Shown in pieces: positions 7,981 through 15,953 of a stretch of 64,000 bases of DNA (positions are counted from its first letter, which is position 1; the number at the start of each line of letters is the position of its first letter). Under the pieces are notes generated by a model. That model had not been told where the DNA came from, made no database searches, and worked only from the letters and a program-made list of their open reading frames with translations. Source of the stretch: Metabacillus dongyingensis (GTDB taxonomy: Bacteria; Bacillota; Bacilli; Bacillales; Bacillaceae); contig NZ_CP082944.1 of NCBI RefSeq assembly GCF_019933155.2, positions 4,280,001 to 4,344,000 on the forward strand. The letters are read 5' to 3'. The translations under genes and the position numbers were made by a program.

Positions 7981-10299
7981 TTATTCTGACAAATGAATTT
8001 GTACGGCTTCATCTTTTGTTGTTATTAAAGTTCCTTGTTCTGTATAAGTCATTTTGCCATTACTTACTGAATCTACTTTTTCAACATTGCGTAATAAAAT
8101 ACTATAAGAATCAGGCATATTGTTTGCTCTGAACGAAATCTTGCTGCCTTCTTTGATTGCGGTTACACTACCTGCTTTTTCACCATGAATGTTATAAATA
8201 TCTGCTGCAGTTCCTTTTCCATCTGCTAATTCAAACACATGGAAAGTCACTCCATCTGCATAGTCATATTCTGCTTTGCTATCGATAGCTCCAACAGGTA
8301 TGATTGAGTTTTCTCTTGCCATGAACGGCAAGCTCATGTAACCGTGTTCCTCGGTATGCCACTTCTCTCCTTGTATCGCTTCATTAGTCAAGAAGTTTGT
8401 CCATTTACCGTCTGGAAGGTAGTATTTAACAATTCCCTTTTCATTGAAAATTGGTGCAACCAATAGTGAATCACCAAACATATATTGTCTATCTAAATAA
8501 TGACATGTTTCATCATCCGGAAATTCAAGTACCATTGGCCTCATCATCGGTACACCGGTTTGAGCTGATTCACATGCATTCCGATATAAATATGGCATTA
8601 GGCTGTTTTTTAATTTCGTAAAGGCCCTTGTTACATCAACCGCTTCATCATCGTAAATCCAAGGCACTTTGTATTCTGTATTTCCGTGATAGCGGCTATG
8701 GGAGGACAATAAACCAAATTGCGTCCAGCGCTTGTATAAGTCTGGAGTCGTGCCATGTTCAAATCCAGAAATATCATGGCTCCAATAGCTAAAACCGGAT
8801 AAACTGAATGACAATCCGCCACGTAAGGATTCAGCCATAGATGGATATGTAGACCAGCAATCCCCACCCCAATGAACAGGAAACTTTTGGCTGCCAACTG
8901 TAGCCGAACGAGCAAATACAGCTGCCTGATCTTTTCCAAACTTACGCTCTAATAATTTAAAAACCACTTCGTTGTATAAATAAGTATAATAGTTATGCAT
9001 TTTCATAGGATCTGATCCATCAAAGTAAACGACGTCGGTTGGTATCCGTTCGCCAAAATCTGTTTTAAAGGAATCTACCCCCATATCGATGAGCGCTTCT
9101 AACTTTTCTTCAAACCATCTGCAGGCATCCGGATTGGTAAAATCGACAATACCTTGACCAGCTTGCCATTTATCCCATTGCCAAACGCTTCCATCTGGCC
9201 GTTTCAACAAGTATCCTTTTTCCATTCCCTCTGTAAACAACTGGGACTTTTGACCAATATACGGATTAATCCATAAACAAATTTTTAATCCTTTATCTTT
9301 TAATCTCTTTAACATAGTTTCTGGATTAGGGAAAACACGATTGTCCCACTCAAAGTTGCACCATTCAAATTCTTTCATCCAAAAACAATCAAAATGGAAA
9401 ACATCTAAAGGAATATCTCTTTCAATCATTCCATCTATGAAACTATTTACTGTTTCTTCATTGTAATTTGTTGTAAAAGACGTACTTAACCATAAACCAA
9501 ATGTCCAGGCAGGCGGCAGACTCGGTTTTCCAGTCAAAGTTGTGTATTTCCCCAAAACATCTTTCATGGTCGGACCATTAATAATATAGTATTCGAGACA
9601 TTCTCCTTCTACACTGAACTGCAATTTAGATACTTTTTCTGAACCAACCTCAAAGGATACTTTTTCGGGATGGTTCACAAAGACGCCATACCCCTTATTG
9701 CTCATATAAAATGGAATATTCTTATAGGCCTGTTCGCTGCCTGTTCCTCCATCTTCATTCCAGATATCAACGGTTTGGCCATTTTTCACAAACGCAGTGA
9801 ATCTTTCCCCTAATCCGTAAATCAATTCGCCAACATCCATGGACAGCTGTTCGCGCATGTGGGCATTTTTTTGATCGGTTAATATATAACTCATCGCTTT
9901 ACTTTCACTAGAGGTTAATTGCTTTTCATTATTATAAAATCCTAGATTCCATACATCTTTTTTGTTGAACTTTGCATGCAGGCTGCCACTGGAAAATACT
10001 ATGTCATCTTCGGTTTCTTCTATTTCGATCGATACATCTTTTTTATTTAATTCAAAATGAGGTCCCTTGTTGTTGCTCCCCAAGTGATGAAACATTTTCA
10101 CACAAATCACATCTTCTATTGGTGAAGATAATTGAATGGTCATCATACCGCCATCTAACGTTTTTCCTCTGTGAACGATATGATCGAAAGGAGCATATAT
10201 CGTCAGGTCCTTCTCTGTTTTTCGAACATCATATACTTCCATTGGATATTGCAGGATATAACCTTCCTTATTTAACCAGTTTCCATTAGAGAACTTCAT
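7981..10299 (-). CDS. Alpha-xylosidase, glycoside hydrolase family 31 (YicI type)
   Basis: A cytosolic GH31 enzyme that releases alpha-linked xylose from the non-reducing end of isoprimeverose-type oligosaccharides. The nucleophile motif KTDFGERIPTDV and the acid/base region ARSATVGSQKFPVHWGGDCW match the YicI/XylS subgroup closely, and SGFSYWSHDISGFE follows. There is no signal peptide. A longer reading from 10341 is possible, but the ATG at 10299 (772 residues, MKFSNGNW) has AAGGGGG 7 bases upstream and matches the family N-terminus. It is the first gene of the xyl operon, so it receives the promoter, cre and operator control directly. Confidence 0.95.
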   Translation of the reverse strand: MKFSNGNWLNKEGYILQYPMEVYDVRKTEKDLTIYAPFDHIVHRGKTLDGGMMTIQLSSPIEDVICVKMFHHLGSNNKGPHFELNKKDVSIEIEETEDDIVFSSGSLHAKFNKKDVWNLGFYNNEKQLTSSESKAMSYILTDQKNAHMREQLSMDVGELIYGLGERFTAFVKNGQTVDIWNEDGGTGSEQAYKNIPFYMSNKGYGVFVNHPEKVSFEVGSEKVSKLQFSVEGECLEYYIINGPTMKDVLGKYTTLTGKPSLPPAWTFGLWLSTSFTTNYNEETVNSFIDGMIERDIPLDVFHFDCFWMKEFEWCNFEWDNRVFPNPETMLKRLKDKGLKICLWINPYIGQKSQLFTEGMEKGYLLKRPDGSVWQWDKWQAGQGIVDFTNPDACRWFEEKLEALIDMGVDSFKTDFGERIPTDVVYFDGSDPMKMHNYYTYLYNEVVFKLLERKFGKDQAAVFARSATVGSQKFPVHWGGDCWSTYPSMAESLRGGLSFSLSGFSYWSHDISGFEHGTTPDLYKRWTQFGLLSSHSRYHGNTEYKVPWIYDDEAVDVTRAFTKLKNSLMPYLYRNACESAQTGVPMMRPMVLEFPDDETCHYLDRQYMFGDSLLVAPIFNEKGIVKYYLPDGKWTNFLTNEAIQGEKWHTEEHGYMSLPFMARENSIIPVGAIDSKAEYDYADGVTFHVFELADGKGTAADIYNIHGEKAGSVTAIKEGSKISFRANNMPDSYSILLRNVEKVDSVSNGKMTYTEQGTLITTKDEAVQIHLSE

Positions 10300-10423
10300 G
10301 TCCAATCCCCCTTTTTGTATTAGCTTTAGAGTAGAAATCAAGTAATATCAATAAAAAGAATAGATCTAAACCCCGTATTTCAGCCTTATCTTCGTTCGTT
10401 GATTAAACTAACTTTACGAGAAA
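10300..10423 (-). promoter_or_regulatory. 5' untranslated region and XylR operator candidate of the xyl operon
   Basis: Immediately downstream of the -10 box the minus strand reads TTAGTTTAATCAACGAACGA (10411-10392). The left half TTAGTTT matches the XylR operator half-site of Bacilli (TTAGTTT...AAACTAA), and the right half AACGAACGAA is only similar. Position at the transcription start is where a xyl repressor is expected. The rest of the leader is AT-rich without clear structure. Confidence 0.5.
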
Positions 10424-10452
10424 ATTCTATCACACGTTATTTTCACTTGCAA
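10424..10452 (-). promoter_or_regulatory. Sigma-A promoter of the xyl operon
   Basis: On the minus strand TTGCAA (10452-10447), exactly 17 bp, then TAGAAT (10429-10424). The transcription start would be near 10417, about 118 bases before the xylosidase ATG. Confidence 0.75.
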
Positions 10453-10463
10453 GCGTTTACTTT
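10447..10463. promoter_or_regulatory. cre site (CcpA catabolite repression) over the xyl -35
   Basis: TTGCAAGCGTTTACTTT matches the consensus WTGNAARCGNWWWCA except for the final A. It overlaps the -35 box, where bound CcpA would block RNA polymerase when glucose is present. This agrees with the known double control of xyl genes in Bacilli by XylR and CcpA. Confidence 0.8.
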
Positions 10464-10621
10464 CAACAAAAAATAAATGTTTTTTTGCAATAAAATAAGG
10501 ATACCATGATATTTCTTTAATAAATTCCCTATTAAATATAAGAAATTAATAACAAAACCGAGATTTAACAAGGTGTTTTTATGAAATATTTATCATTTTT
10601 TTGTTAATTCATTGCCAAAAG

Positions 10622-10642
10622 TTAGTTTGGATATTAAACTTA
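10622..10642 (+). promoter_or_regulatory. Operator-like dyad in the xylR promoter region
   Basis: TTAGTTTGGATATTAAACTTA has arms TTAGTTT and AAACTTA (one mismatch from a perfect XylR dyad, spacer 7). It lies 52 bp before the xylR start and next to TTGCCA-N17-TAAACT, a weak promoter candidate at 10613-10641. It suggests autoregulation of xylR. Confidence 0.45.
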
Positions 10643-10694
10643 TTATATAAACCGGATATTCTTTAGAAAAAACGTTTCATTTTGGAGGAGTATT

Positions 10695-11879
10695 ATGAAG
10701 GTGGCAGATAGATATTACATTCGTGAGATGAATGAGAATCTCGTTCTTGAAATAATCATTCAACAAGGTACAATTTCACGAGCAGATATTTCCAAGCTGT
10801 GCGGATTAAATAAAGCAACCGTATCATCTATTGTTAACAATCTTTTAGAAAAAGACCTAGTAAAAGAAATTGGGATTGGTGAGAGTAGCGGGGGAAGAAA
10901 ACCGATTATGGTGACGTTTAATGAGAAAGCGGCATTATCCCTTAGTATCGATTTAGGTGACAATTATCTCTCATCTATTCTTACTTATTTAGACGGAACA
11001 ATCATTTTGCAAAAAAACATTGATGAAATCATCATTAATAAGCGGACCGTCATGAAAGAACTTAAAGACCTCATTACTTATTATCTAGAGCAGGCTCCGC
11101 ACACTACCTATGGTGTTATCGGTATTTGTATAGGTATTCATGGAATTGTAAATGATAATCAAATCGTATTTGCTCCATACTATAATTTCGAAGGTTTAAA
11201 TTTAGTAGAAAATCTCGAAAAGGTTTTCACGATTCCAGTAAGATTGGAAAATGAAGCAAATTTGTCTGCTTTAGGGGAGAAAATATTTTTAACCAATGTA
11301 CCAAATTTCGTTAGCATCAGTGTTCATACTGGGGTAGGTGCCGGAATTATCGTTAACGATGAATTGTTTAGAGGCTCAAAGGGATATGGCGGAGAAATTG
11401 GACATATGATTGTGCATCAAAACGGAAGAAAATGCCCTTGCGGAAACAGAGGCTGTATTGAACAATACGCTTCTGAGAAACGACTTCTAGAGGTGTACCG
11501 TAAAAAGAAAGGGCAAAAACAATTAACATTTGAACAGCTTATTCTCGATTACAAAAATAATGAACAGGAAGCATTAGACATCGTGAATACTTTTATCAAT
11601 TATATAAGCATTAGTGTAAATAACATCTTTACAGCCTTCGATCCCGATGTCTTTATTCTCAACAGCCGGTTTACAAGTGATATAGATGGATTGGTCGGCT
11701 CTATAAAGGAAAAAATCAACAATAAAATGAATAGCGATACGATTATCAAAAGTTCAACTTTACGGGAAAAAGCCACTCTGTTAGGCGGCGTACATGTAAA
11801 CAGCACATCTTTTTTGGATATCAAGCATTTCTCATTCCAAAATATGTTAGGTGACAGCTCACATCCAGCTTCAAAATAA
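10695..11879 (+). CDS. xylR: Xylose operon repressor, ROK family
   Basis: A 394-residue ROK regulator. The N-terminal winged helix-turn-helix (about residues 15-70) includes GTISRADISKLCGLNKATVS. The ROK sugar-binding fold has HTGVGAGIIVNDELFRGSKG and the zinc motif CPCGNRGCIEQYAS (about residues 245-260). It should repress the divergent xyl operon and release it when xylose binds. GGAGG lies 7 bases before the ATG. It is transcribed away from the operon and has its own downstream terminator. Confidence 0.95.
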   Translation: MKVADRYYIREMNENLVLEIIIQQGTISRADISKLCGLNKATVSSIVNNLLEKDLVKEIGIGESSGGRKPIMVTFNEKAALSLSIDLGDNYLSSILTYLDGTIILQKNIDEIIINKRTVMKELKDLITYYLEQAPHTTYGVIGICIGIHGIVNDNQIVFAPYYNFEGLNLVENLEKVFTIPVRLENEANLSALGEKIFLTNVPNFVSISVHTGVGAGIIVNDELFRGSKGYGGEIGHMIVHQNGRKCPCGNRGCIEQYASEKRLLEVYRKKKGQKQLTFEQLILDYKNNEQEALDIVNTFINYISISVNNIFTAFDPDVFILNSRFTSDIDGLVGSIKEKINNKMNSDTIIKSSTLREKATLLGGVHVNSTSFLDIKHFSFQNMLGDSSHPASK

Positions 11880-11892
11880 TATTTAGCTGCAT

Positions 11893-11928
11893 AAAAAACG
11901 AACTTTAGAAAAAACAAGTTCGTTTTTT
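11893..11928 (+). terminator. Terminator after xylR
   Basis: AAAAAACGAACTT (11893-11905) pairs perfectly with AAGTTCGTTTTTT (11916-11928) around a 10-base loop, ending in six T. Confidence 0.85.
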
Positions 11929-11989
11929 CTTCATTTATTCTCTTCATTCAGAGAAGCAAACAAAAACGTACATAAAATCAAAAAAACAA

Positions 11990-12136
11990 TCGGGTGTCGG
12001 ACTAGGGCTAAAGCAGGAAGGAATCAATAATATAACGGTTGATATAAGAGGAAAAACTAAAAATGGAGATATCTTTGAAAGAACAATTGTTCAATCAGTC
12101 TGCGTAGATTCAACGGGAAAAATATTCAGTCAATAA
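11990..12136 (+). pseudogene. C-terminal remnant of an unrecognised protein
   Basis: This stretch, too short and without a start codon, reads like a real protein tail: SGVGLGLKQEGINNITVDI, then RGKTKNGDIFERTIVQSVCV and DSTGKIFSQ, ending in TAA at 12134. Amphipathic alternation typical of beta strands is visible. The frame stays open upstream to the xylR terminator but has no ribosome binding site or plausible start. A rho-independent terminator follows. I do not recognise the family; it may be the end of a gene deleted when the xyl island was joined here. Confidence 0.45.
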
Positions 12137-12144
12137 AACAAATC

Positions 12145-12173
12145 AAATCCACCATTTCCTTGGGTGGATTTTT
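12145..12173. terminator. Terminator between the remnant and the HD gene
   Basis: AAATCCACC (12145-12153) pairs with GGTGGATTT (12163-12171) and is followed by T on the plus strand and by AAATC.../T-rich sequence on the minus strand. It can serve the convergent HD-domain gene as well as the remnant. Confidence 0.7.
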
Positions 12174-12178
12174 AACAT

Positions 12179-12712
12179 TTAAACCGATTTTTTCAAGGTG
12201 GGACTTTGCAGCTGATTGATTTTTTCATCCAGCTTTTGAATTTTCTTTAATGCAGTCTTTTCGCTAATTGTCCGGTAATGATGGCCTCCGCCTGGTTCCT
12301 CATCCATTTCATCAGCTAAGCGAACTACTTTTTGAAGTGAATTTTGATTAAGCGAGCCTTCCGGCAGGTAAGAATCTGTATGCAGCAAAATAGCCAATGC
12401 GATCTGTTTAGCAGATTGCGGGTCCTCCCCAAGACGGATCAAAAGCTTATGGGCACGTTCTGCACCTTTTATCGCATGTATATCATTCTCTTTATACTTT
12501 TCATAATCCCATTCCCCATCTGTGTACCACTCATAATGCCCAATATCATGAAGCAGGGCTGCCTTGGTTGCAAGATCGGGATCTACACCGTGCTGAATGG
12601 CTAATCTATATGCATGGTAGGTTACTGCAATTGCATGCGCTACTCCTGAACGCTGTAAATATTTTTGAGCAATTGGATGGGAATAAACCTCTGTCAATGT
12701 TACATTTCGCAT
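12179..12712 (-). CDS. HD-domain metal-dependent phosphohydrolase
   Basis: A 177-residue single-domain HD protein. The motif order is H (SGVAHAIAV), HD (ALLHDIGHYEW), H (LAILLHTDSY) and a late D (VRLADEMDE), which is the H...HD...H...D metal-binding set of HD hydrolases of nucleotides. The exact substrate cannot be told. It stands alone, convergent with the upstream remnant and divergent from the helix-turn-helix gene. GGGAGGAG precedes the ATG at 12712. Confidence 0.85.
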   Translation of the reverse strand: MRNVTLTEVYSHPIAQKYLQRSGVAHAIAVTYHAYRLAIQHGVDPDLATKAALLHDIGHYEWYTDGEWDYEKYKENDIHAIKGAERAHKLLIRLGEDPQSAKQIALAILLHTDSYLPEGSLNQNSLQKVVRLADEMDEEPGGGHHYRTISEKTALKKIQKLDEKINQLQSPTLKKSV

Positions 12713-12951
12713 GTAATCTCCTCCCTGTAAATAGTTTGAAACCGGTAATTTCTATATAATAAAGCTGAAGTATTTTAAAAAATATTTCTGTATACATTAA
12801 CATAATACGGCATTTGCCGCAACAATCCTGTTATATTGTATGACATGATAACCAAATCTATCTAACTTCTTAAATATTTTAAGCAGGTATACTTGAGTTG
12901 CCTTTCATTTCGTGTAGAATTACACTATATCAAGGGAAAAGGAGCTCTTTC

Positions 12952-13413
12952 ATGAAAAAACACGAACTAACCGCCAATCTATCTAAAAAAATGCTTCTAA
13001 TCCGGACTGAATCCCGTTACACACAGGAAGAAATGGCTGAAGTACTTGGGCTCTCCAAAAAAACGCTCGTGCAGATTGAAAAGGGACGGCAGGAAGCATC
13101 ATGGTCAACGATCGTTGCATTGTGTGCTCTCTTCAGACACAGCAGCATTCTTCAGCAGACTACAGGCGGTGACCCCTTAGATATTCTGCAGCTCGTTGCT
13201 CATCAAAAAATGCAGACCCGCAAGGAAAAGACACTTGGTGGAAAAATATGGTGGAAGGATGTTAATCAGATCAAAGGATTCAAACTCCAGCAAAATGTGA
13301 TCAGCTTCCATTTTCGGATCATTGATGAAGACGATTATCGCTGGTACTCTTCCTTTGACCGGACAGAAATGGAAAATAAGCTGAATGAGCTGACAGATAT
13401 CCATTTAACCTGA
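12952..13413 (+). CDS. XRE-type helix-turn-helix regulator
   Basis: The 153-residue protein has an N-terminal HTH (about residues 18-50: YTQEEMAEVLGLSKKTLVQ, EKGRQEASWS). A C-terminal half with an unrecognised fold rich in W and F (GKIWWKDVNQIKGFKLQQNV) follows. The ATG at 12952 is chosen because AAAGGAGC lies 7 bases upstream; a longer frame from 12898 has no such site. A promoter TTGAGT-N16-TAGAAT is present near 12894-12921. The target is unknown; the divergent HD gene is 239 bp away. Confidence 0.8.
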   Translation: MKKHELTANLSKKMLLIRTESRYTQEEMAEVLGLSKKTLVQIEKGRQEASWSTIVALCALFRHSSILQQTTGGDPLDILQLVAHQKMQTRKEKTLGGKIWWKDVNQIKGFKLQQNVISFHFRIIDEDDYRWYSSFDRTEMENKLNELTDIHLT

Positions 13414-13507
13414 CGATTTTAGAGTTTGTCTTTAATATATATATGTCAATTTTAATGAGTTGCCCTAGGGAAAATCATTAAAAATCATGTTGATATTGAG
13501 GATATAG

Positions 13508-13532
13508 AAAAGGGACGCCATTTGGACGTCCC
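13508..13532 (-). terminator. Terminator of the secreted charged protein gene
   Basis: GGGACG and CC arms (13512-13519) pair with GGACGTCCC (13524-13532); on the minus strand the stem is followed by TTTTC. Confidence 0.75.
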
Positions 13533-13542
13533 AGACCGCTGT

Positions 13543-14109
13543 TTATCCTTTTGTTTGCTCATTCATTAGTGTTTTCATCTTCTGATTGTGTTCTTTCATC
13601 TGCTGTAATTTTGCATTCAGCATTTCTTTGATTTTGGCTTTGTCCTTGCTGTCGATTGCTTTCTTCCACTGCTCTCTCATCTCTTGTCTTCCTTGATGGT
13701 GTTTTATTTTATGTTCTCTGAAAGCTTCCATCTTCTCTTTCATTTGTTCCTTCGTTATTTCACCTTTTTTCACTTTCTCTTCAAGCTCTGCTATTTCCTG
13801 TTTTCTCTTTTCTCTAAGTGCATGATGCATCTCTCTTAAACCTGTTTTATCCAGCTGCTTGAAAAGCTCTTCTCTCTCCTTAAATACATTCTCCCATTCT
13901 TGTTTCGTTTCAGGTGAATACTTACTTACTAATTCAAGAATCTTTTGCTCCCGTTCAGCTTTTGTCTCATGCCAGTCCTTCTTCATTCCTTCATCATTTG
14001 CAGGCTCATGCTGCTCACTGATCTGCCATTTTTCTGTGTTTGCCATTGCAGTTGTTGGAATGACAAGTGCCAGTGCAGTAAAAGCAATAAGCCATTTCTT
14101 GTTTTTCAT
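13543..14109 (-). CDS. Secreted, highly charged helical protein
   Basis: 188 residues. A Sec signal peptide (MKNKKWLIAFTALALVIPTT, then AMA before NTEKW) precedes an almost entirely helical mature part rich in E, K, Q and M, with coiled-coil periodicity from about residue 50. The KKGEITKEQMKEKMEAFREH element resembles small secreted DUF2680-type proteins and, loosely, the Spy/CpxP chaperones, but I cannot assign a family. It contains no cysteine. It has its own terminator and no obvious partner. Confidence 0.75.
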   Translation of the reverse strand: MKNKKWLIAFTALALVIPTTAMANTEKWQISEQHEPANDEGMKKDWHETKAEREQKILELVSKYSPETKQEWENVFKEREELFKQLDKTGLREMHHALREKRKQEIAELEEKVKKGEITKEQMKEKMEAFREHKIKHHQGRQEMREQWKKAIDSKDKAKIKEMLNAKLQQMKEHNQKMKTLMNEQTKG

Positions 14110-14269
14110 TTTTCCATCACTCCTTTTTCGTCTATCTTCCTTATCATGTCCAACTGATTCCGTAACATAATAAGAGAATTATGTGAAATCATGTGAAAAT
14201 TATTTTAATAGAATTCTAAAGGGAAAACGGAGTGACTTGTGGAAATTCTTCTAAAAGGAGATGAGAAGA

Positions 14270-14758
14270 ATGAATTCAAATGAAATTTTCAAAGAACAAC
14301 TAACAGCCTGCTTTTTTGAAGATAATTGGTTTGCCTCCCTTGAAACAGCCCTAAAGGATTTAACCGAGGAACAAGCCTCGTGGAAACAAGAGGAAAACAT
14401 TCATTCGATTTGGGAGATTATTAATCATCTGGTTTTCTATAACACAAGACATCTTCAACTTTTTAAAAAAGAGCCTTTGTCAAACAGTCACCCTGCTAAT
14501 GAAGAAACCTTCATCATCAAAGATGGTGATAATTGGCATGACCAAAAGGAGAAGCTTTTTCTGGTCATAAAAGAATGGATAGAGGAACTTGAAAAATTGT
14601 CGGAAGAAGAACTTCAATCATCCGTTCGAGAAGATAATAAAGAGCCGTGGATTTCCGTTTTGCTGAATGTAACCATCCACAATGCAAGTCATGTCGGTCA
14701 AATTATCCTTATCCGTAAACTCCAAGGAAGTTGGAAAAAGGAACTTAGTGTGTCTTGA
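14270..14758 (+). CDS. DinB-like four-helix metalloprotein
   Basis: A 162-residue DinB/YfiT superfamily protein. The three-histidine metal site is visible as IINHLVFYNTRH in helix 2 (residues about 47-59) and TIHNASHVGQI in helix 4 (about residues 133-143). The HxGQI ending is typical of this fold. Several members use bacillithiol as a cofactor; that is family knowledge, not seen here. The second ATG (14270) is chosen because AAAGGAG ends 9 bases before it, whereas the ATG at 14261 touches the ribosome binding site. Confidence 0.85.
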   Translation: MNSNEIFKEQLTACFFEDNWFASLETALKDLTEEQASWKQEENIHSIWEIINHLVFYNTRHLQLFKKEPLSNSHPANEETFIIKDGDNWHDQKEKLFLVIKEWIEELEKLSEEELQSSVREDNKEPWISVLLNVTIHNASHVGQIILIRKLQGSWKKELSVS

Positions 14759-14763
14759 TACAC

Positions 14764-14878
14764 GAAAAGGAGAGCCGGCTGCTTAACTCCTAGACAGAAA
14801 AGGATCCGTCAGTAAAAGCCGGTTTTGCTTTTACTGGCGGAGCGTTCTGGGAGGAGTTAGGAGGCGGAGCTAGACAAT
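14764..14878. repeat. REP-like palindromic element, copy A
   Basis: It begins GAAAAGGAGAGCC and ends GGAGCTAGACAATA. Outer arms AACTCC (14785-14790) and GGAGTT (14853-14858); inner arms CAGTAAAAGC (14810-14819) and GCTTTTACTG (14827-14836). It shares the GACAGA block and the end GCGGAGCTAGACAA with the other copies, but the stem sequences differ and still pair. Confidence 0.75.
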
Positions 14879-14879
14879 A

Positions 14880-14997
14880 GAAAAGCGGAATCTCCCGTTT
14901 TGCCCCGACAGACAGATAAGTCTCTGACAGAAAAGTCCGGGCTTGACTTTTTTTTGCAGAGACGTTCTGGCGGCTGACCGGGGAGCCAGGCAAGTAT
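14880..14997. repeat. REP-like palindromic element, copy B
   Basis: It stands directly after copy A in the same orientation. Start GAAAAGCGGAATC, outer arms around GCCCCG (14902-14907) and CGGGG (14979-14983), inner arms GTCTCTG (14920-14926)/CAGAGAC (14957-14963) and AAAAGTC/GACTTTT. Together copies A and B fill the gap between the DinB-like gene and yueD. Confidence 0.8.
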
Positions 14998-15002
14998 AAA
15001 GA

Positions 15003-15031
15003 AACGGAACACCCATGTCAGGATGCTCCGC
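15003..15031 (-). terminator. Terminator of yueD
   Basis: CGGAACACCC (15005-15014) pairs with GGATGCTCCG (15021-15030) at 8 of 10 positions; on the minus strand TTTCTTT follows. Confidence 0.6.
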
Positions 15032-15038
15032 TCTGTTA

Positions 15039-15791
15039 TTATATAAGTTCTTTTATGTCATATACTCTTCCATTTTCAATTGGACCGTTTAATAACTTAA
15101 GCAGTTCACTTGCTACAAATTCAGCGGATCTAAGCTTCCCTGATTCATGATATTCTTGAAACCTTGCCACTTCTGCAAAATCCTCAGGCAGTGTATTACG
15201 GATATTTCCCTGCATATCTGTGTCCATAATTCCCGGTGAAAATGATAGGACAGTGACAGGATGCTGTTCTTGTTTCTGTTCAAGTCCAAAAGCTTTAGTG
15301 AACATATCAAGCCCAGCCTTTGAGCTGCAGTAAGCATTCCATCCGTAGATTGGATTGTTGGCAGCGCCAGATGAAATATTGACTACCACTTTTTCGGCTT
15401 CTATATTCCTGGTTTTATCTGCAAAAGCATTTGATAATACCATTGGTGCGATCAAATTCAGCTGGACATGCGCTTCAAGTTCAGCCGCTTCTGCTTTCCC
15501 CACAGGCTTCATAGGGTCAACCGTACCCGCATTGTTAATCAGGGTGATCCTTTCTGCAGCATTCAAATCAATTTTTTCGAAAATTTCAGGGATCGCTGCT
15601 TCAACATGAGGAGCGTTTGATAAATCGCATGCTACAAATTGCAGAGCAGCATCTTTTTCAACAGCAAGACGTCTTAGTTCTTTATTCTCAGACCTTGAAA
15701 GATAAATAATTTGATGGTTGGGTTTCAGCAGCTGTTTTACAATGGCTTCTCCGAGTCCCCGGGATGCACCAGTAATAATCGTCGTATTCAT
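15039..15791 (-). CDS. yueD: Short-chain dehydrogenase, benzil reductase type
   Basis: A 250-residue classical SDR. The NADP-binding TGASRGLGEA is at residues 7-16, NNAG at about residue 85, the catalytic Ser in VNISSGAAN and the catalytic YCSSK at about residue 155. Asparagine and serine positions are intact. The sequence resembles the B. subtilis/B. cereus (S)-benzoin-forming benzil reductase YueD, an NADPH carbonyl reductase whose natural substrate is unclear. It is monocistronic, with AGGAAGGGGCG before the ATG. Confidence 0.85.
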   Translation of the reverse strand: MNTTIITGASRGLGEAIVKQLLKPNHQIIYLSRSENKELRRLAVEKDAALQFVACDLSNAPHVEAAIPEIFEKIDLNAAERITLINNAGTVDPMKPVGKAEAAELEAHVQLNLIAPMVLSNAFADKTRNIEAEKVVVNISSGAANNPIYGWNAYCSSKAGLDMFTKAFGLEQKQEQHPVTVLSFSPGIMDTDMQGNIRNTLPEDFAEVARFQEYHESGKLRSAEFVASELLKLLNGPIENGRVYDIKELI

Positions 15792-15916
15792 AGTATCGCC
15801 CCTTCCTTCTTATCCTGTATTTTATCAAAGTTTTAAGCTGTCTAATAGAAATTAGATTCTAAATTATTTTCAGCTGACATTGTTTGCAGCATTAAAGAAA
15901 TGCTTATACTAAAAAA

Positions 15917-15937
15917 CTGCCGGGAATCTCCCGGCAG
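15917..15937 (-). terminator. Terminator of the large nuclease gene
   Basis: CTGCCGGGA (15917-15925) pairs perfectly with TCCCGGCAG (15929-15937); on the minus strand six T follow. Confidence 0.85.
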
Positions 15938-15953
15938 CTTAATTTCTTGCCTA

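Noticed and set aside
14759..15038. Insertion sequence between the DinB-like gene and yueD
   Set aside because: No transposase frame or terminal inverted repeats; the sequence is explained by two REP-like elements.
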